Notes: generated from the letters alone by a model not told the origin. Numbered from the stretch's first letter, positions 1 through 8,177 are shown. The stretch is DNA of 12,047 nucleotides from Chloroflexota bacterium (GCA_012798185.1 JAAZNS010000506.1:1-12047); one strand, 5' to 3'. Numbers and translations are program-made.

Positions 1-1
1 A

Positions 2-973
2 CAAAAAACCCTGATTGTAAAAGCGGAAAGCAACCTGGAAACCTTGATGCCCGGCTATACTCACTTGCAGCGCGCCCAGCCGGTAACCCTGGCGCATTGG
101 TTCTTGAGTTTTGTATGGGCGCTGCAACGCGACCGGGAAAGGCTGGCTGATTTGCGTAAACGAACGGCAGTGATGCCTTTAGGCAGCAGCGCTCTGGCAG
201 GGACGGCTTTTCCTATCGATCGGGAGGCTTTAGCGCAGGCGCTGGATTTCGATAGTATCAGCCCAAACAGCATCGATGCGGTGTCTGACCGGGATTTCGC
301 TGCCGAGTTTTTATTTTGTGCAGCGATGATTGGCGTGCATATCAGCAAATTGTGCGAAGCAGTGGTTTTGTTCAGCACAGCGGAATTTGGCTTTTTCGAG
401 CTTTCAGATGCCTATGCCACCGGTTCCAGCCTAATGCCGCAAAAGAAAAACCCCGATCTGTTCGAGCTGGGGCGTGGTAAAGCCGGGGCGCTGATTGGTT
501 TACTGACAGGATTGATGGCCACCCTTAAAGGGCTGCCCTCCACTTACGATAAAGACCTGCAGGAAGATAAAGTTCCTGTATTCCAGGCTGCCGATACATT
601 ATTGGCAGTTTTACCGGTGTTGGCGGGGGCACTGTCAACGATGACGATAAAACCTGAGCGGATGCGTGCCGCTATCGATTCTTCCATGTTAGCGACTGAC
701 CTAGCGGATCTACTTGTAAGCAAGGGAATGCCTTTCCGCGAGGCGCATGGCGTGGTAGGGAAACTGGTACGTGAAGCGGTAGAAAGGGGTATTGGTCTGG
801 AGCAACGGGTTATTGAGGAGAAAACGGCATTGCGGTTAACCGAGAAGGAAGTGAAGCAATGCTTCGACCCGATGGAATCGGTAAAGCGGCGTAAGGCGGT
901 TGGCGGCACCGCTCCCGAGGCGGTGAAGTTGCAGCTGGAGAGGGTGAAAGAATTAACTGGATTTGCAGGATGA
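2..973 (+). CDS. argH: Argininosuccinate lyase, 3' part (N-terminus outside window)
   Basis: Cytosolic enzyme of the last step of arginine biosynthesis: it cleaves argininosuccinate to arginine and fumarate. The frame is open from base 2, so the gene is cut by the window edge; 323 residues are visible against about 460 for the family, so roughly 140 N-terminal residues are missing. Visible family marks are MPGYTHLQRAQPV near in-window residues 16-28, holding the conserved Thr-His pair of the active site, and the fumarase/aspartase superfamily signature GSSLMPQKKNPD at residues 141-152, whose Ser lies on the mobile catalytic loop. The helical lyase core and C-terminal domain are complete and end in TGA. 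It is convergent with the membrane-protein gene and unrelated in function to the glycogen genes. It looks intact and richer in G+C than the genes to the right. The family call is very secure. Confidence 0.96.
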   Translation, partial: QKTLIVKAESNLETLMPGYTHLQRAQPVTLAHWFLSFVWALQRDRERLADLRKRTAVMPLGSSALAGTAFPIDREALAQALDFDSISPNSIDAVSDRDFAAEFLFCAAMIGVHISKLCEAVVLFSTAEFGFFELSDAYATGSSLMPQKKNPDLFELGRGKAGALIGLLTGLMATLKGLPSTYDKDLQEDKVPVFQAADTLLAVLPVLAGALSTMTIKPERMRAAIDSSMLATDLADLLVSKGMPFREAHGVVGKLVREAVERGIGLEQRVIEEKTALRLTEKEVKQCFDPMESVKRRKAVGGTAPEAVKLQLERVKELTGFAG

Positions 974-985
974 GCAGGATAATCG
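959..985 (+). repeat. Degenerate 9-bp tandem repeat (GGAT-type) across the argH stop
   Basis: Three consecutive 9-bp units begin with GGAT at 959, 968 and 977. The first two share GGATnngCA (GGATTTGCA, GGATGAGCA); the third (GGATAATCG) keeps only the start. They encode the last few residues of argH and carry its stop codon. On the other strand this reads as repeated ATCCTG, a pattern I recall as a dispersed low-complexity repeat in many environmental bacterial genomes; that recollection could not be checked here. Confidence 0.5.
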
Positions 986-1052
986 CGGTTACCTTCTCTT
1001 CTTACCAACCCATTTCTATTCATCACTAAGCAATATCTGGATGCCTAATTGT

Positions 1053-1066
1053 GAGAATCCATTCTC
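1053..1066 (+). terminator. Weak hairpin between convergent argH and the membrane-protein gene
   Basis: GAGAAT (1053-1058) and ATTCTC (1061-1066) are perfectly complementary around CC; in RNA this would be about a 5-bp stem with a 4-base loop. A moderately T-rich stretch follows on the + strand. It sits in the 109-bp gap between two convergent genes, where a bidirectional terminator would be expected. The stem is short and A/T-rich and there is no clean U-tract, so this is only a candidate. Confidence 0.3.
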
Positions 1067-1082
1067 CCTTCTCGAATTTTGG

Positions 1083-2393
1083 TTATTTCTTCCCCAGTTC
1101 CATCACCCAAGGCTCCGGCTGAATGCGCAAGTGGTAGTTTTGATCTACCCGCCAGGCAGCCACTTCGGCGCGCCAGTCATACCATTCGGATTGGGGAACA
1201 CGGGCAGTGAAATAACGAACGGCGCCCCAAAACAGTGCCAGGGCAAGGCAAACAGCGCACAGGTAAGAGGCAGATTTTCTGATCAACACCATCAGCCCTT
1301 TTCCTTTTGGAATGTTTATGCCTGCCAGCAGCATCCAGCCCAGAATCATGTTAGGCGCCAGGAAGGCGCGTTGGTGTAATCCTGTGTTGAAAAACGAATA
1401 TTTATCGGGGATGATCGAAAAAACGGTAAACAATAAGATCAAGATAGCGATGCTGTATAAAAATAAGTTGCGCACTCGCGATTTCAGATTAATCGTTGCC
1501 GTGCCTATCCATGCCAAAGCAGCGACGAATAGTGTTTTTCCCCATAACATAAATTGGGCTGGCTGGTTCACGATCATCATACGGAAAATCTTACCCCACT
1601 CGTGGGCATTCCGGTAACCGGTAGTGAACAAAAGAATGGACTGCGTCCAAAAGGTGATTCCCAGGGTGCTGAAACCGATCCAGAAGAAACGTTCGCCGAT
1701 TTCCCCGCCTCCACGGAAGGACAAAATTACCAATAACTGAATGACTGAGCAAATCGATAGCAGCGCTGCTTGCAGCCAGCGTTCTCTAGATTTATCCAGC
1801 CATGCTATGATAATGAATAAAGGTATAAGGCTGCAAGCCAAAACGCCTGATAAACCTGCCAGAATTAACAAAGTGCGGAAAAACCAGCGTTTGGAAGCGG
1901 TCTGCGGCGCATCCTCTAACAAGATTAAAAAAGTGATGGCGGCAAAAAAAGTAAAACTATTAATGGTGTTGAGCCAGCCTTCGTGGGTGAGTGGTACGAA
2001 TAATACCACTGCACAACCAACGATTTTCCGCCACCATCTCTGCCAAGGAGGGGATGAACTAAGCAGAATAATTGTTATCGGAATTAATTGAACAACAAAT
2101 GCCGCCAGGGTGGTGACCAGCGGGGCAGATTCTAATGGAACGAATGTTGCTAGAACTGTTGCCAGGTTGGGGAAAAAATTTAGATATCCGACCTGTGGTT
2201 GGACGAGCGCCTGAAACCAGGGATGATTGAACGAAAAGGCAAAATGGAGCGTACCTTCCTCTGCCCAAAAGCGCGGGTTAGTGAAGTAACGAGTATCGCG
2301 AAAATAAATTAATAATCCGGCGCAAAGGACAAGCAAAATCGTTTTTGGATCATTATTTATACCTTCCCAAATTGAAACAAGATGTTTTTTCAT
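1083..2393 (-). CDS. Polytopic membrane protein, GT-C glycosyltransferase-like
   Basis: A 436-residue integral membrane protein with about ten to twelve hydrophobic segments (for example near residues 17-32, 92-112, 143-160, 172-199, 206-225, 236-257, 284-300, 309-328, 376-395). Just after the first segment comes PRFWAEEGT (residues 40-48). An acidic pair at the start of the first external loop is the hallmark of GT-C glycosyltransferases, which use lipid-phosphate-linked sugars. The tail, with WRAEVAAWR (407-415) and IQPEPWVMEL (424-433), looks like a short extracytoplasmic end segment that I associate with uncharacterised GT-C-like membrane proteins. No donor or acceptor can be named. The ATG lies 35 bp after the malQ stop without a clear Shine-Dalgarno sequence; it may be the last gene of the glgC-malQ transcript. 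Its role in glucan metabolism is unproven. Confidence 0.75.
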   Translation of the reverse strand: MKKHLVSIWEGINNDPKTILLVLCAGLLIYFRDTRYFTNPRFWAEEGTLHFAFSFNHPWFQALVQPQVGYLNFFPNLATVLATFVPLESAPLVTTLAAFVVQLIPITIILLSSSPPWQRWWRKIVGCAVVLFVPLTHEGWLNTINSFTFFAAITFLILLEDAPQTASKRWFFRTLLILAGLSGVLACSLIPLFIIIAWLDKSRERWLQAALLSICSVIQLLVILSFRGGGEIGERFFWIGFSTLGITFWTQSILLFTTGYRNAHEWGKIFRMMIVNQPAQFMLWGKTLFVAALAWIGTATINLKSRVRNLFLYSIAILILLFTVFSIIPDKYSFFNTGLHQRAFLAPNMILGWMLLAGINIPKGKGLMVLIRKSASYLCAVCLALALFWGAVRYFTARVPQSEWYDWRAEVAAWRVDQNYHLRIQPEPWVMELGKK

Positions 2394-2428
2394 AAGTTAT
2401 TAAAAATTAGTGATGAATAAATCCCCCG

Positions 2429-3919
2429 CTATTCCCGGCTGTATAAGATATTCAATTCCTTAATCCGCTGCGCCAGCTTAGTACTTAACATGCCTTCTTC
2501 CAGCCGCCATGCCCAATTGCCTACCGGGTTGCCGGGGTAATTCATACGTGCTTCATTGCCCAGATTGAGAAAATCCTGCATGGGGGCAAGAGCAAAAACC
2601 GCTACCGATGACCATACTCCACGAATTAAATCCCAGGCAACCTGACTGCCGTCGCGGTCCAGGTATTTACGGTAATGATTTTTTTCTTTTTCATCAACAC
2701 GCTCATACCAGCCGCGGGCGGTATCGTTGTCATGGGTGCCGGTATATGCAATACATTGGTTGATGTAGTGATGTGGCAGGAAGGGATTTTCAGATTCTCC
2801 AGTAAACGCAAATTGCAGCACGCGCATGCCGGGAAGGTGGAAATGATCTCGCAGTGCGATGACATCTGGTGTGATTACGCCCAGATCTTCAGCGATGAAA
2901 GGCAGATCTCCAAGTTGTCTTTGTACGGCATCGAAGAAGGATTTCCCAGGACCTTTAACCCAGCGTCCTTTCTCGGCAGTAATTGCGTCGCCGGGCACTT
3001 CCCAATACCCGGCAAAGCCGCGAAAATGATCCAACCGGATAAAATCAACCAGGTTGAGCGCGGCAGAGATGCGCTGCAGCCACCAGTTATAACCATCTTT
3101 TGTATGGTTTCGCCAGTTGTATAAAGGGTTACCCCATAATTGACCGGTTTTCGAAAAATAATCCGGCGGTACACCTGCCACTACTTTAGGGTTTCCTTTT
3201 TCATCTAAAAAAAACAAATCACGATGTGCCCAAACATCGCTGCTGTCATGCGCAACAAAAATCGGGATATCACCAATAATATTAATCAGATTTCTTTTAG
3301 CATACCGGCGTATGTTATTCCATTGCCTAAAAAAAATAAACTGGCTAAATGCCTGGCGTTCGATGGCAGCCGCATGTTTTTGACGGGCATCGTTAATGGC
3401 TTGGGGAAGGCGGTCGCGCAGTGGTTTTTCCCAATGTGTCCATGGATGACCTTGGTGGGCTTCTTTCAATGCCATGAACAGGGTGTAATCATCCAGCCAT
3501 TCGTGGTGTTCTTTTTTAAACTGCTCGAATGCTTCATGGAGGGAAGGTTTATCGGAATTTGCAAATCGGGAATAAGCAATTTCTAATACGGTGAGTTTCC
3601 AGGGTATTACATTACCAAAATCCACGCGGTTTGATGGAAAAGTAGGAATATTCTGCAAGTCATCTTGGAGGAGTAATCCTTCATCCAATAAACATTGGGG
3701 GCTGATGAGGTAAGGGTTTCCGGCAAAAGTAGAGAACGATTGATATGGGGAATCGCCGTATCCCGTAGGGCCGAGAGGTAAAACTTGCCATAACCGGCAG
3801 CCTGAGGCAGCCAGGAAGTCGATCCAGGTGAAAGCGCCAGAGCCAAGATCGCCAATACCATAAGGAGAAGGTAAACTGGTTGGGTGAAGGAGAATACCGC
3901 CAAACCGCTTAAAATTCAT
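2429..3919 (-). CDS. malQ: 4-alpha-glucanotransferase (amylomaltase, GH77)
   Basis: Cytosolic disproportionating enzyme that transfers maltooligosyl segments between alpha-1,4-glucans and releases glucose. At 496 residues it has normal family length. The N-terminus FGGILLHPTSLPSPYGIGDLG (from residue 6) is the classic GH77 opening. The catalytic triad is visible: nucleophile Asp297 in RLDHFRGF, acid/base Glu344 in FIAEDLGV, and transition-state stabiliser Asp397 in GTHDNDTARGW, close to the positions known in Thermus amylomaltase. The frame stays open 24 codons further upstream, but that extension lies inside glgC and family conservation begins at this ATG, so I chose the start at 3919. It overlaps the glgC stop by 11 bp, suggesting translational coupling; a weak AAGG lies ahead of the ATG. 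It probably processes short chains made by the neighbouring glucan hydrolases. Confidence 0.96.
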   Translation of the reverse strand: MNFKRFGGILLHPTSLPSPYGIGDLGSGAFTWIDFLAASGCRLWQVLPLGPTGYGDSPYQSFSTFAGNPYLISPQCLLDEGLLLQDDLQNIPTFPSNRVDFGNVIPWKLTVLEIAYSRFANSDKPSLHEAFEQFKKEHHEWLDDYTLFMALKEAHQGHPWTHWEKPLRDRLPQAINDARQKHAAAIERQAFSQFIFFRQWNNIRRYAKRNLINIIGDIPIFVAHDSSDVWAHRDLFFLDEKGNPKVVAGVPPDYFSKTGQLWGNPLYNWRNHTKDGYNWWLQRISAALNLVDFIRLDHFRGFAGYWEVPGDAITAEKGRWVKGPGKSFFDAVQRQLGDLPFIAEDLGVITPDVIALRDHFHLPGMRVLQFAFTGESENPFLPHHYINQCIAYTGTHDNDTARGWYERVDEKEKNHYRKYLDRDGSQVAWDLIRGVWSSVAVFALAPMQDFLNLGNEARMNYPGNPVGNWAWRLEEGMLSTKLAQRIKELNILYSRE

Positions 3920-5171
3920 AGGGCTGCCGCCTTGTTTTGATATAGTCATCTGAATGGACTGTATTAGAGGAGAAATCAGAAGCAATAACATCAGTATCGA
4001 TGATGGCGCCAGGCATGATGATAGTGCGGGCAGGAATCTGGCTGTTTTTACCGATAGTAGTAATTACCGGTTTTTCACCAATTTGTATTCCTCCTACCCG
4101 GGCGTTATTCCCGATAGTAACTTTTTTATCGATGACTGCCCGTTCAATGATTGCTCCGCTTTCAATATGTGCATCGGTTAATATAATCGATTCGTGGATT
4201 ACAGCATCTGCATCGACCTTAACACCGGGGGAGAGAATACTACGGTCTACATTAGCGTTGGCAGCAATTTCGCATCCATCGGTGATCATACTGTCGGTTA
4301 TTATCGCTCCGCTGCATATACGCGCCGGCGGACGTTCTTCGGTGCGGGCATGGATAATCCACGACCGGTCATTTAAATTAATCGATGGTTTCTCATTCAA
4401 CAAATCCATATGTGCTTTCCAATAAGACTCGATGGTTCCCACATCGACCCAATAGCCGGTATACGGATAAGCATATATTTTTGCATCGCTTTTAACTAGA
4501 CTAGGCAGGATATCTTTTCCGAAATCGTGTGATGAGCTGGATTTTTGGTGATCTTCCCATAAGACCTGATCTAGGAATGAAGTATTGAATATATACACAC
4601 CCATATTGACCAGGTTAGAGGGAGGATTAGAAGGTTTTTCAACGAATGAAATAACCCGATGATCTTTATTTATTTCCACAACCCCAAAACGGGAAGCTTC
4701 AGTGTAAGGAACGGCGATAGTTGCCATGGTGAGATCAGCTTGATACTCACGGTGAAAGGTAATCATGACATCGTAATTCATCTCGTAGATATGATCGCCG
4801 GAGAGGATCAGGACCATATCGGGGGAACTATTCTTTATAAATCGAAAATTCTGTTGAACAGCATCAGCCGTTCCCACATACCAGTCTGAAGCACCCCTGC
4901 CTTTATAGGGTGTATACATACGCACCCCGCCGGTAAAATCCCGATTTAAATCCCAGGGTCCGCCTGCACCAATATGATCGATCAAGGAGTGAGGGCGATA
5001 TTGCGCCAAAATCATCACATTGAAAATTCCGGAATTGACACAATTTGAAAGGGTGAAATCGATTATGCGGTATTTACCGCCAAATGGTACGGCAGGTTTA
5101 GCGCGTTTGGTCGTAAGAATTCCAAGTCGTGATCCTGCACCTCCTGCCAGGATGACTGCGCGTGTTTCCAT
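3909..5171 (-). CDS. glgC: Glucose-1-phosphate adenylyltransferase (ADP-glucose pyrophosphorylase)
   Basis: Committing and usually allosterically controlled step of bacterial glycogen synthesis: glucose-1-phosphate plus ATP gives ADP-glucose plus pyrophosphate. The protein has 420 residues, the usual length. The nucleotidyltransferase domain (about 1-260) shows GGAGSRL (10-16), KRAKPAVPFGGKYRIIDF (22-39), WYVGTADAV (97-105), the catalytic Asp126 in LSGDHIY, the glucose-phosphate-binding Lys179 in FVEKP, and GYWVDVGTIESYW (239-251). The C-terminal part (about 285-395) carries the isoleucine-rich hexapeptide pattern of a left-handed beta-helix, typical of GlgC and involved in oligomerisation and allostery. 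The start ATG is 9 bp after the stop of the fusion gene, with GAGG very close to it; the 3' end overlaps malQ by 11 bp. This is clearly an operon member. Confidence 0.97.
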   Translation of the reverse strand: METRAVILAGGAGSRLGILTTKRAKPAVPFGGKYRIIDFTLSNCVNSGIFNVMILAQYRPHSLIDHIGAGGPWDLNRDFTGGVRMYTPYKGRGASDWYVGTADAVQQNFRFIKNSSPDMVLILSGDHIYEMNYDVMITFHREYQADLTMATIAVPYTEASRFGVVEINKDHRVISFVEKPSNPPSNLVNMGVYIFNTSFLDQVLWEDHQKSSSSHDFGKDILPSLVKSDAKIYAYPYTGYWVDVGTIESYWKAHMDLLNEKPSINLNDRSWIIHARTEERPPARICSGAIITDSMITDGCEIAANANVDRSILSPGVKVDADAVIHESIILTDAHIESGAIIERAVIDKKVTIGNNARVGGIQIGEKPVITTIGKNSQIPARTIIMPGAIIDTDVIASDFSSNTVHSDDYIKTRRQPYEF

Positions 5172-5180
5172 ATGCCTCGC

Positions 5181-6392
5181 TTAAGGTAAATTATTCTCGG
5201 TAATATTTTTAATTTGAGCTATGTGGTCTTGGTAATGGAAAGTTGAACTCAATAAAAATTCACCAAGCCGATTATAACTGCGTTTGTGAGTTATAAAATT
5301 TTCTGGAAGATGGTTGATCAACGCTACGGTTTCAGTAGTATTCCGTTTAAGGTCCTTTATTAGTGCGTTCACAGTTGGGCATACTGAAACTACTGCGTTC
5401 AGTCGCTCAGTTTTATTAGCATGAAATTCAAAATAGCTATCTTGATCTTCCATTAATGCGCTAATCCAATAATGAGTATCTTTCTCTGCGATGATTAAAT
5501 GCGCCAATACTTGCTTGATATTCCACTCACCTTCTGCCGGGAAAGCGCAAGCTTTCTCTTCGGATACGCCTTTTAACAGAAGTTCATATTCTGCAAGGAG
5601 AGATTTATACATGGCTTCTACCTGGACAGCCAGATCAGTTGGATTTTGCGGAATATCATAATGAAGGCGTTCAGAAAAAGTTAATTCGGTATTGTGTTTT
5701 TGACCATCCCGATAGAATGAGACCTTAACTGTATCTCCTGCTTTATGTTTCTCGATTATTTGATATAAATCTTGATCGCGGGATAGTTTTTTGCCGTCGA
5801 ATTTCAATAAAATATCACCAGCGTGCAACCCGGCATTCTGAGCTCCCATGCCATCGATGACGCCGAAAAGCAATAAACCTTTGGCTTTTGGCAGGTTATG
5901 TTTTTGAGCAATTTCGTCTGATACTGGTTCTACACCGGTAATGCCCATCATTGGACGGCGTGCCAGTCGTGCATCTTGTCCTTCTTCCAGCATCGATTTT
6001 AAATTTCCTAGAGCGGTCTGCCATCCATTATCGATTTGATTGCGTGTTTTTTTCCAGTTTTTTCCGGTTCCTAATTCACTATGGATGAGATTAACCTGAA
6101 TGCCTTCTTCTTTTTGTTTGATCACCACCTGAACGCGGGAAGAGGATGGATCATCTTTCCCCTGCCAGGTGAAACCAATCTTTTTTTCCGGTTCCAATTC
6201 TGTGAATTGCCCAAAAGCACAATATTTATTTTGCCACCACAAAAATAGGCTGCCACCTGGTTCTGATTGTACAAAAGCCTGATCGCAAAGCCATTCACTT
6301 AAAGCAGTTGATGTTGTAAAAGCGCGATAAGCTTCTGCTGCATTAGAATTGATGTTTTGTTTGTATTTCAGGAATTCAAGATTACCGGGCAT
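5181..6392 (-). CDS. Three-domain fusion protein: SRPBCC/AHSA1-like, PDZ, DinB-like
   Basis: A 403-residue protein without signal peptide or membrane segment, so probably cytosolic. Residues about 5-137 resemble the SRPBCC/AHSA1 (Aha1-type) ligand-binding fold: VNSNAAEAYRAFTT-like opening, LSEWLCDQA (31-39), GGSLFLWW (46-53), FTWQGKDD (74-81) and a final helix with NGWQTALGNL (122-131). Residues about 148-240 form an HtrA-type PDZ domain: MGITGVEP, then GAQNAGLHAGDILLKFDGKKL (183-203) and DTVKVSFYRDG. Residues about 250-398 look like a DinB/DUF664-type four-helix bundle with the expected metal-ligand His pattern: LAHLI (His298) and FHYQDHIAQI (His386, His390). The start follows GGAGG at 6-nt spacing, the best Shine-Dalgarno in the window. 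It is the first gene of the tightly spaced run into glgC and malQ. Function is unknown; the domain order suggests a binding or adaptor protein. The domain calls come from sequence patterns only, with DinB the least certain boundary. Confidence 0.82.
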   Translation of the reverse strand: MPGNLEFLKYKQNINSNAAEAYRAFTTSTALSEWLCDQAFVQSEPGGSLFLWWQNKYCAFGQFTELEPEKKIGFTWQGKDDPSSSRVQVVIKQKEEGIQVNLIHSELGTGKNWKKTRNQIDNGWQTALGNLKSMLEEGQDARLARRPMMGITGVEPVSDEIAQKHNLPKAKGLLLFGVIDGMGAQNAGLHAGDILLKFDGKKLSRDQDLYQIIEKHKAGDTVKVSFYRDGQKHNTELTFSERLHYDIPQNPTDLAVQVEAMYKSLLAEYELLLKGVSEEKACAFPAEGEWNIKQVLAHLIIAEKDTHYWISALMEDQDSYFEFHANKTERLNAVVSVCPTVNALIKDLKRNTTETVALINHLPENFITHKRSYNRLGEFLLSSTFHYQDHIAQIKNITENNLP

Positions 6393-6692
6393 TTCATACC
6401 TCCATCTGTATATATTATTATGCGCCTGATTTAATATTCCGAAATAACCATTATTGATAGAGACGGCTGTAAAACACTCGCTTTAAAATTTATTGGATGG
6501 ATTTGTAGGGGGGTGCGATTTACTGTACCAAACCATATCCAACCATTTATTCAAGAATACATTTTCCACACACTCCAATATACATCTTTCGAGAAGCATG
6601 AGGAATTTCATCCTCACTATACATGATTTTTGATGAATTGCATACAGTCAAAAATGGATTAGCCAAAAAAAGCCCATCGCGAGATAAGTATT
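6393..6692. other. 300-bp intergenic region downstream of glgA
   Basis: No confident gene. On the - strand it must hold the promoter of the fusion-glgC-malQ operon, or a read-through leader from glgA: A/T-rich TAATAATATATA lies about 20-30 bp before the start at 6392, with no convincing -35 element. A 6-bp inverted repeat TGAGGA/TCCTCA is at 6599-6616 (6-base loop). Close behind the glgA stop the - strand has seven T's (about 6665-6671) preceded by a G/C-rich patch, but I cannot draw a good stem, so no terminator is called. An ATG-initiated 25-codon frame lies on the - strand at 6547-6624; see the finding. Confidence 0.5.
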
Positions 6693-8177
6693 TCAGGGGG
6701 TAATTAGCTTCACTCGTTTTCTATCACATAAAGAAAAGTATAAATCGGCATACTGTTTTGCTGATCTTTCCCAGGAAAAATCTTGCGACATACCATTCCG
6801 TTGAATCGTCCGCCAGTTATCTTTTTCGGAAAACGCCTGCATGGCGCGTTGAATAGCATCAACCATTTGCGAAGCATTGGCTTGGTTGAAAAGAAATCCT
6901 GTGTTAGGTTTATCGGGAATGTTGTCGAATATGGTATCTACCAAACCGCCTGTGGCGCGGGCTACTGGAATGCATCCATAACGCATGGCGATCATTTGAG
7001 TTAAACCGCATGGTTCATAGCGGGAAGGAATAAGCAGCATATCTGCTCCGGCATAAATTCGACGGCTTAATTGATCGTCGAAACGAATAGCTGCCCGGAA
7101 GCGGGAAGGATATACAGATTCTAATTGCTGGATTGTCCTCTCGAGATCAGGTAAACCGGTGCCAAGAATGATCAGTCTCCAGGGTAAATGTGAAAGTAAA
7201 TGTAATGCTTCGGGCAGCAAATCGACCCCTTTTTGATTATCGAAACGGGTTACCATTGCCAACAAGGGGATAGCAGGATCCGGTGAAAAGTTAAATTCCC
7301 GCAGCAAGGCTGTTTTATTATCCTGCCGGATTTCCAGTGTATCCTTATTAAAATTCGCTTCCAAAGCAGGGTCTCTGGCAGGATTCCATCGGTCAATATT
7401 TATGCCATTAAGAATACCGCTAATTGCATCCTGGCGGGTCTTTAGAAAATTATTCAAACCCGACCCAAATTCGGGCGTAAGGATCTCTTTGGCATACGTG
7501 GGTGAAACTGCCACAATGCTATCGGTGCTCCATAATCCAAGCGGAAGCGGCATATGCCTTGCCCACTCAGGCATTTCAGGTATCTCTAGAGGTGGGATGC
7601 CGTATTTTGCTAAGATTTTACTTGTACCCTCGCCTAGAAATGGTAAATTATGCAGGCTTAGGACTGATGAGGTTTTGTTATAGAACGCATCAGCATAGAT
7701 TTTCAATGCATACAGAGCAATAGCAGTGTGCCAATCGTTGGCATGGATAATATCGGGGCGCCATTTTAGAACCTTTGCCATTTGCAGAGCTGCCAAAGAG
7801 AAGAAAGTAAATTTATTTCCATCTGCCAATTTATCGCCGGAGTAAACAGGAGCATCCCGGGAAATTGGCTCACCGCAAATTAAATAGACGGGTACCCCGT
7901 TTACTATGGTGGATAAAACTTCAGCTTGGATGGAACCCTCGGAGGTTGGGATATCGAAAACGGCTTCATTGCGTAACGGATAAGCCTGCCGTTGAATGGC
8001 GCCATGAAATGGAATGACAAGCCTTGCGTCGATATCTGAATATTTTTGGCGGTCTTCGAAGGTTAAGGCGCGTAATGCTTGTGGCAGCGAACCGGCGATA
8101 TCTCCTAAGCCGCCAATTTTAACAAAGGGTTCGGCTTCGGCTGCCAGAAAAAGTACTTTTAGTCTGGTTTTCGACAT
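6693..8177 (-). CDS. glgA: Glycogen synthase (ADP-glucose type, GT5)
   Basis: Transfers glucose from ADP-glucose to the non-reducing end of an alpha-1,4-glucan, in the cytosol. With the start used here it has 494 residues, typical for the family. The GT-B fold is recognisable: the N-terminal domain opens with KVLFLAAEAEPFVKIGGLGDI, where Lys20-Leu24 is the KxGGL ADP-glucose motif; HANDWHT (about 145-151) and SLHNLPF follow. The C-terminal domain has LNGINIDRWNP (256-266), VTRFDNQKG and PSRYEPCGLTQ with the conserved Glu388, then ATGGLVDTI. The frame stays open 30 codons upstream to an ATG at 8267; I prefer 8177 because family similarity begins a few residues after it, but neither start has a clear Shine-Dalgarno, so the longer form is possible. 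It is divergent from the GH57 gene and probably has its own promoter. Confidence 0.95.
   Translation of the reverse strand: MSKTRLKVLFLAAEAEPFVKIGGLGDIAGSLPQALRALTFEDRQKYSDIDARLVIPFHGAIQRQAYPLRNEAVFDIPTSEGSIQAEVLSTIVNGVPVYLICGEPISRDAPVYSGDKLADGNKFTFFSLAALQMAKVLKWRPDIIHANDWHTAIALYALKIYADAFYNKTSSVLSLHNLPFLGEGTSKILAKYGIPPLEIPEMPEWARHMPLPLGLWSTDSIVAVSPTYAKEILTPEFGSGLNNFLKTRQDAISGILNGINIDRWNPARDPALEANFNKDTLEIRQDNKTALLREFNFSPDPAIPLLAMVTRFDNQKGVDLLPEALHLLSHLPWRLIILGTGLPDLERTIQQLESVYPSRFRAAIRFDDQLSRRIYAGADMLLIPSRYEPCGLTQMIAMRYGCIPVARATGGLVDTIFDNIPDKPNTGFLFNQANASQMVDAIQRAMQAFSEKDNWRTIQRNGMSQDFSWERSAKQYADLYFSLCDRKRVKLITP

Noticed and set aside
544..1026. 160-codon frame on the - strand opposite argH
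   Set aside because: Shadow of the argH coding strand; Ser/Arg/Thr-rich composition and no family resemblance.
2675..3124. 149-codon + strand frame opposite malQ
   Set aside because: Lies wholly inside a complete, motif-perfect malQ gene; no recognisable domain.
3920..3991. N-terminal extension of malQ with a hydrophobic start (MLLLLISPLI), looking like a signal peptide
   Set aside because: It is the 3' end of glgC read in another frame; MalQ conservation starts at the ATG at 3919 and the enzyme is cytosolic.
6665..6692. Rho-independent terminator after glgA
   Set aside because: There is a seven-T run on the - strand after a G/C-rich patch, but I could not form a stable stem directly before it.
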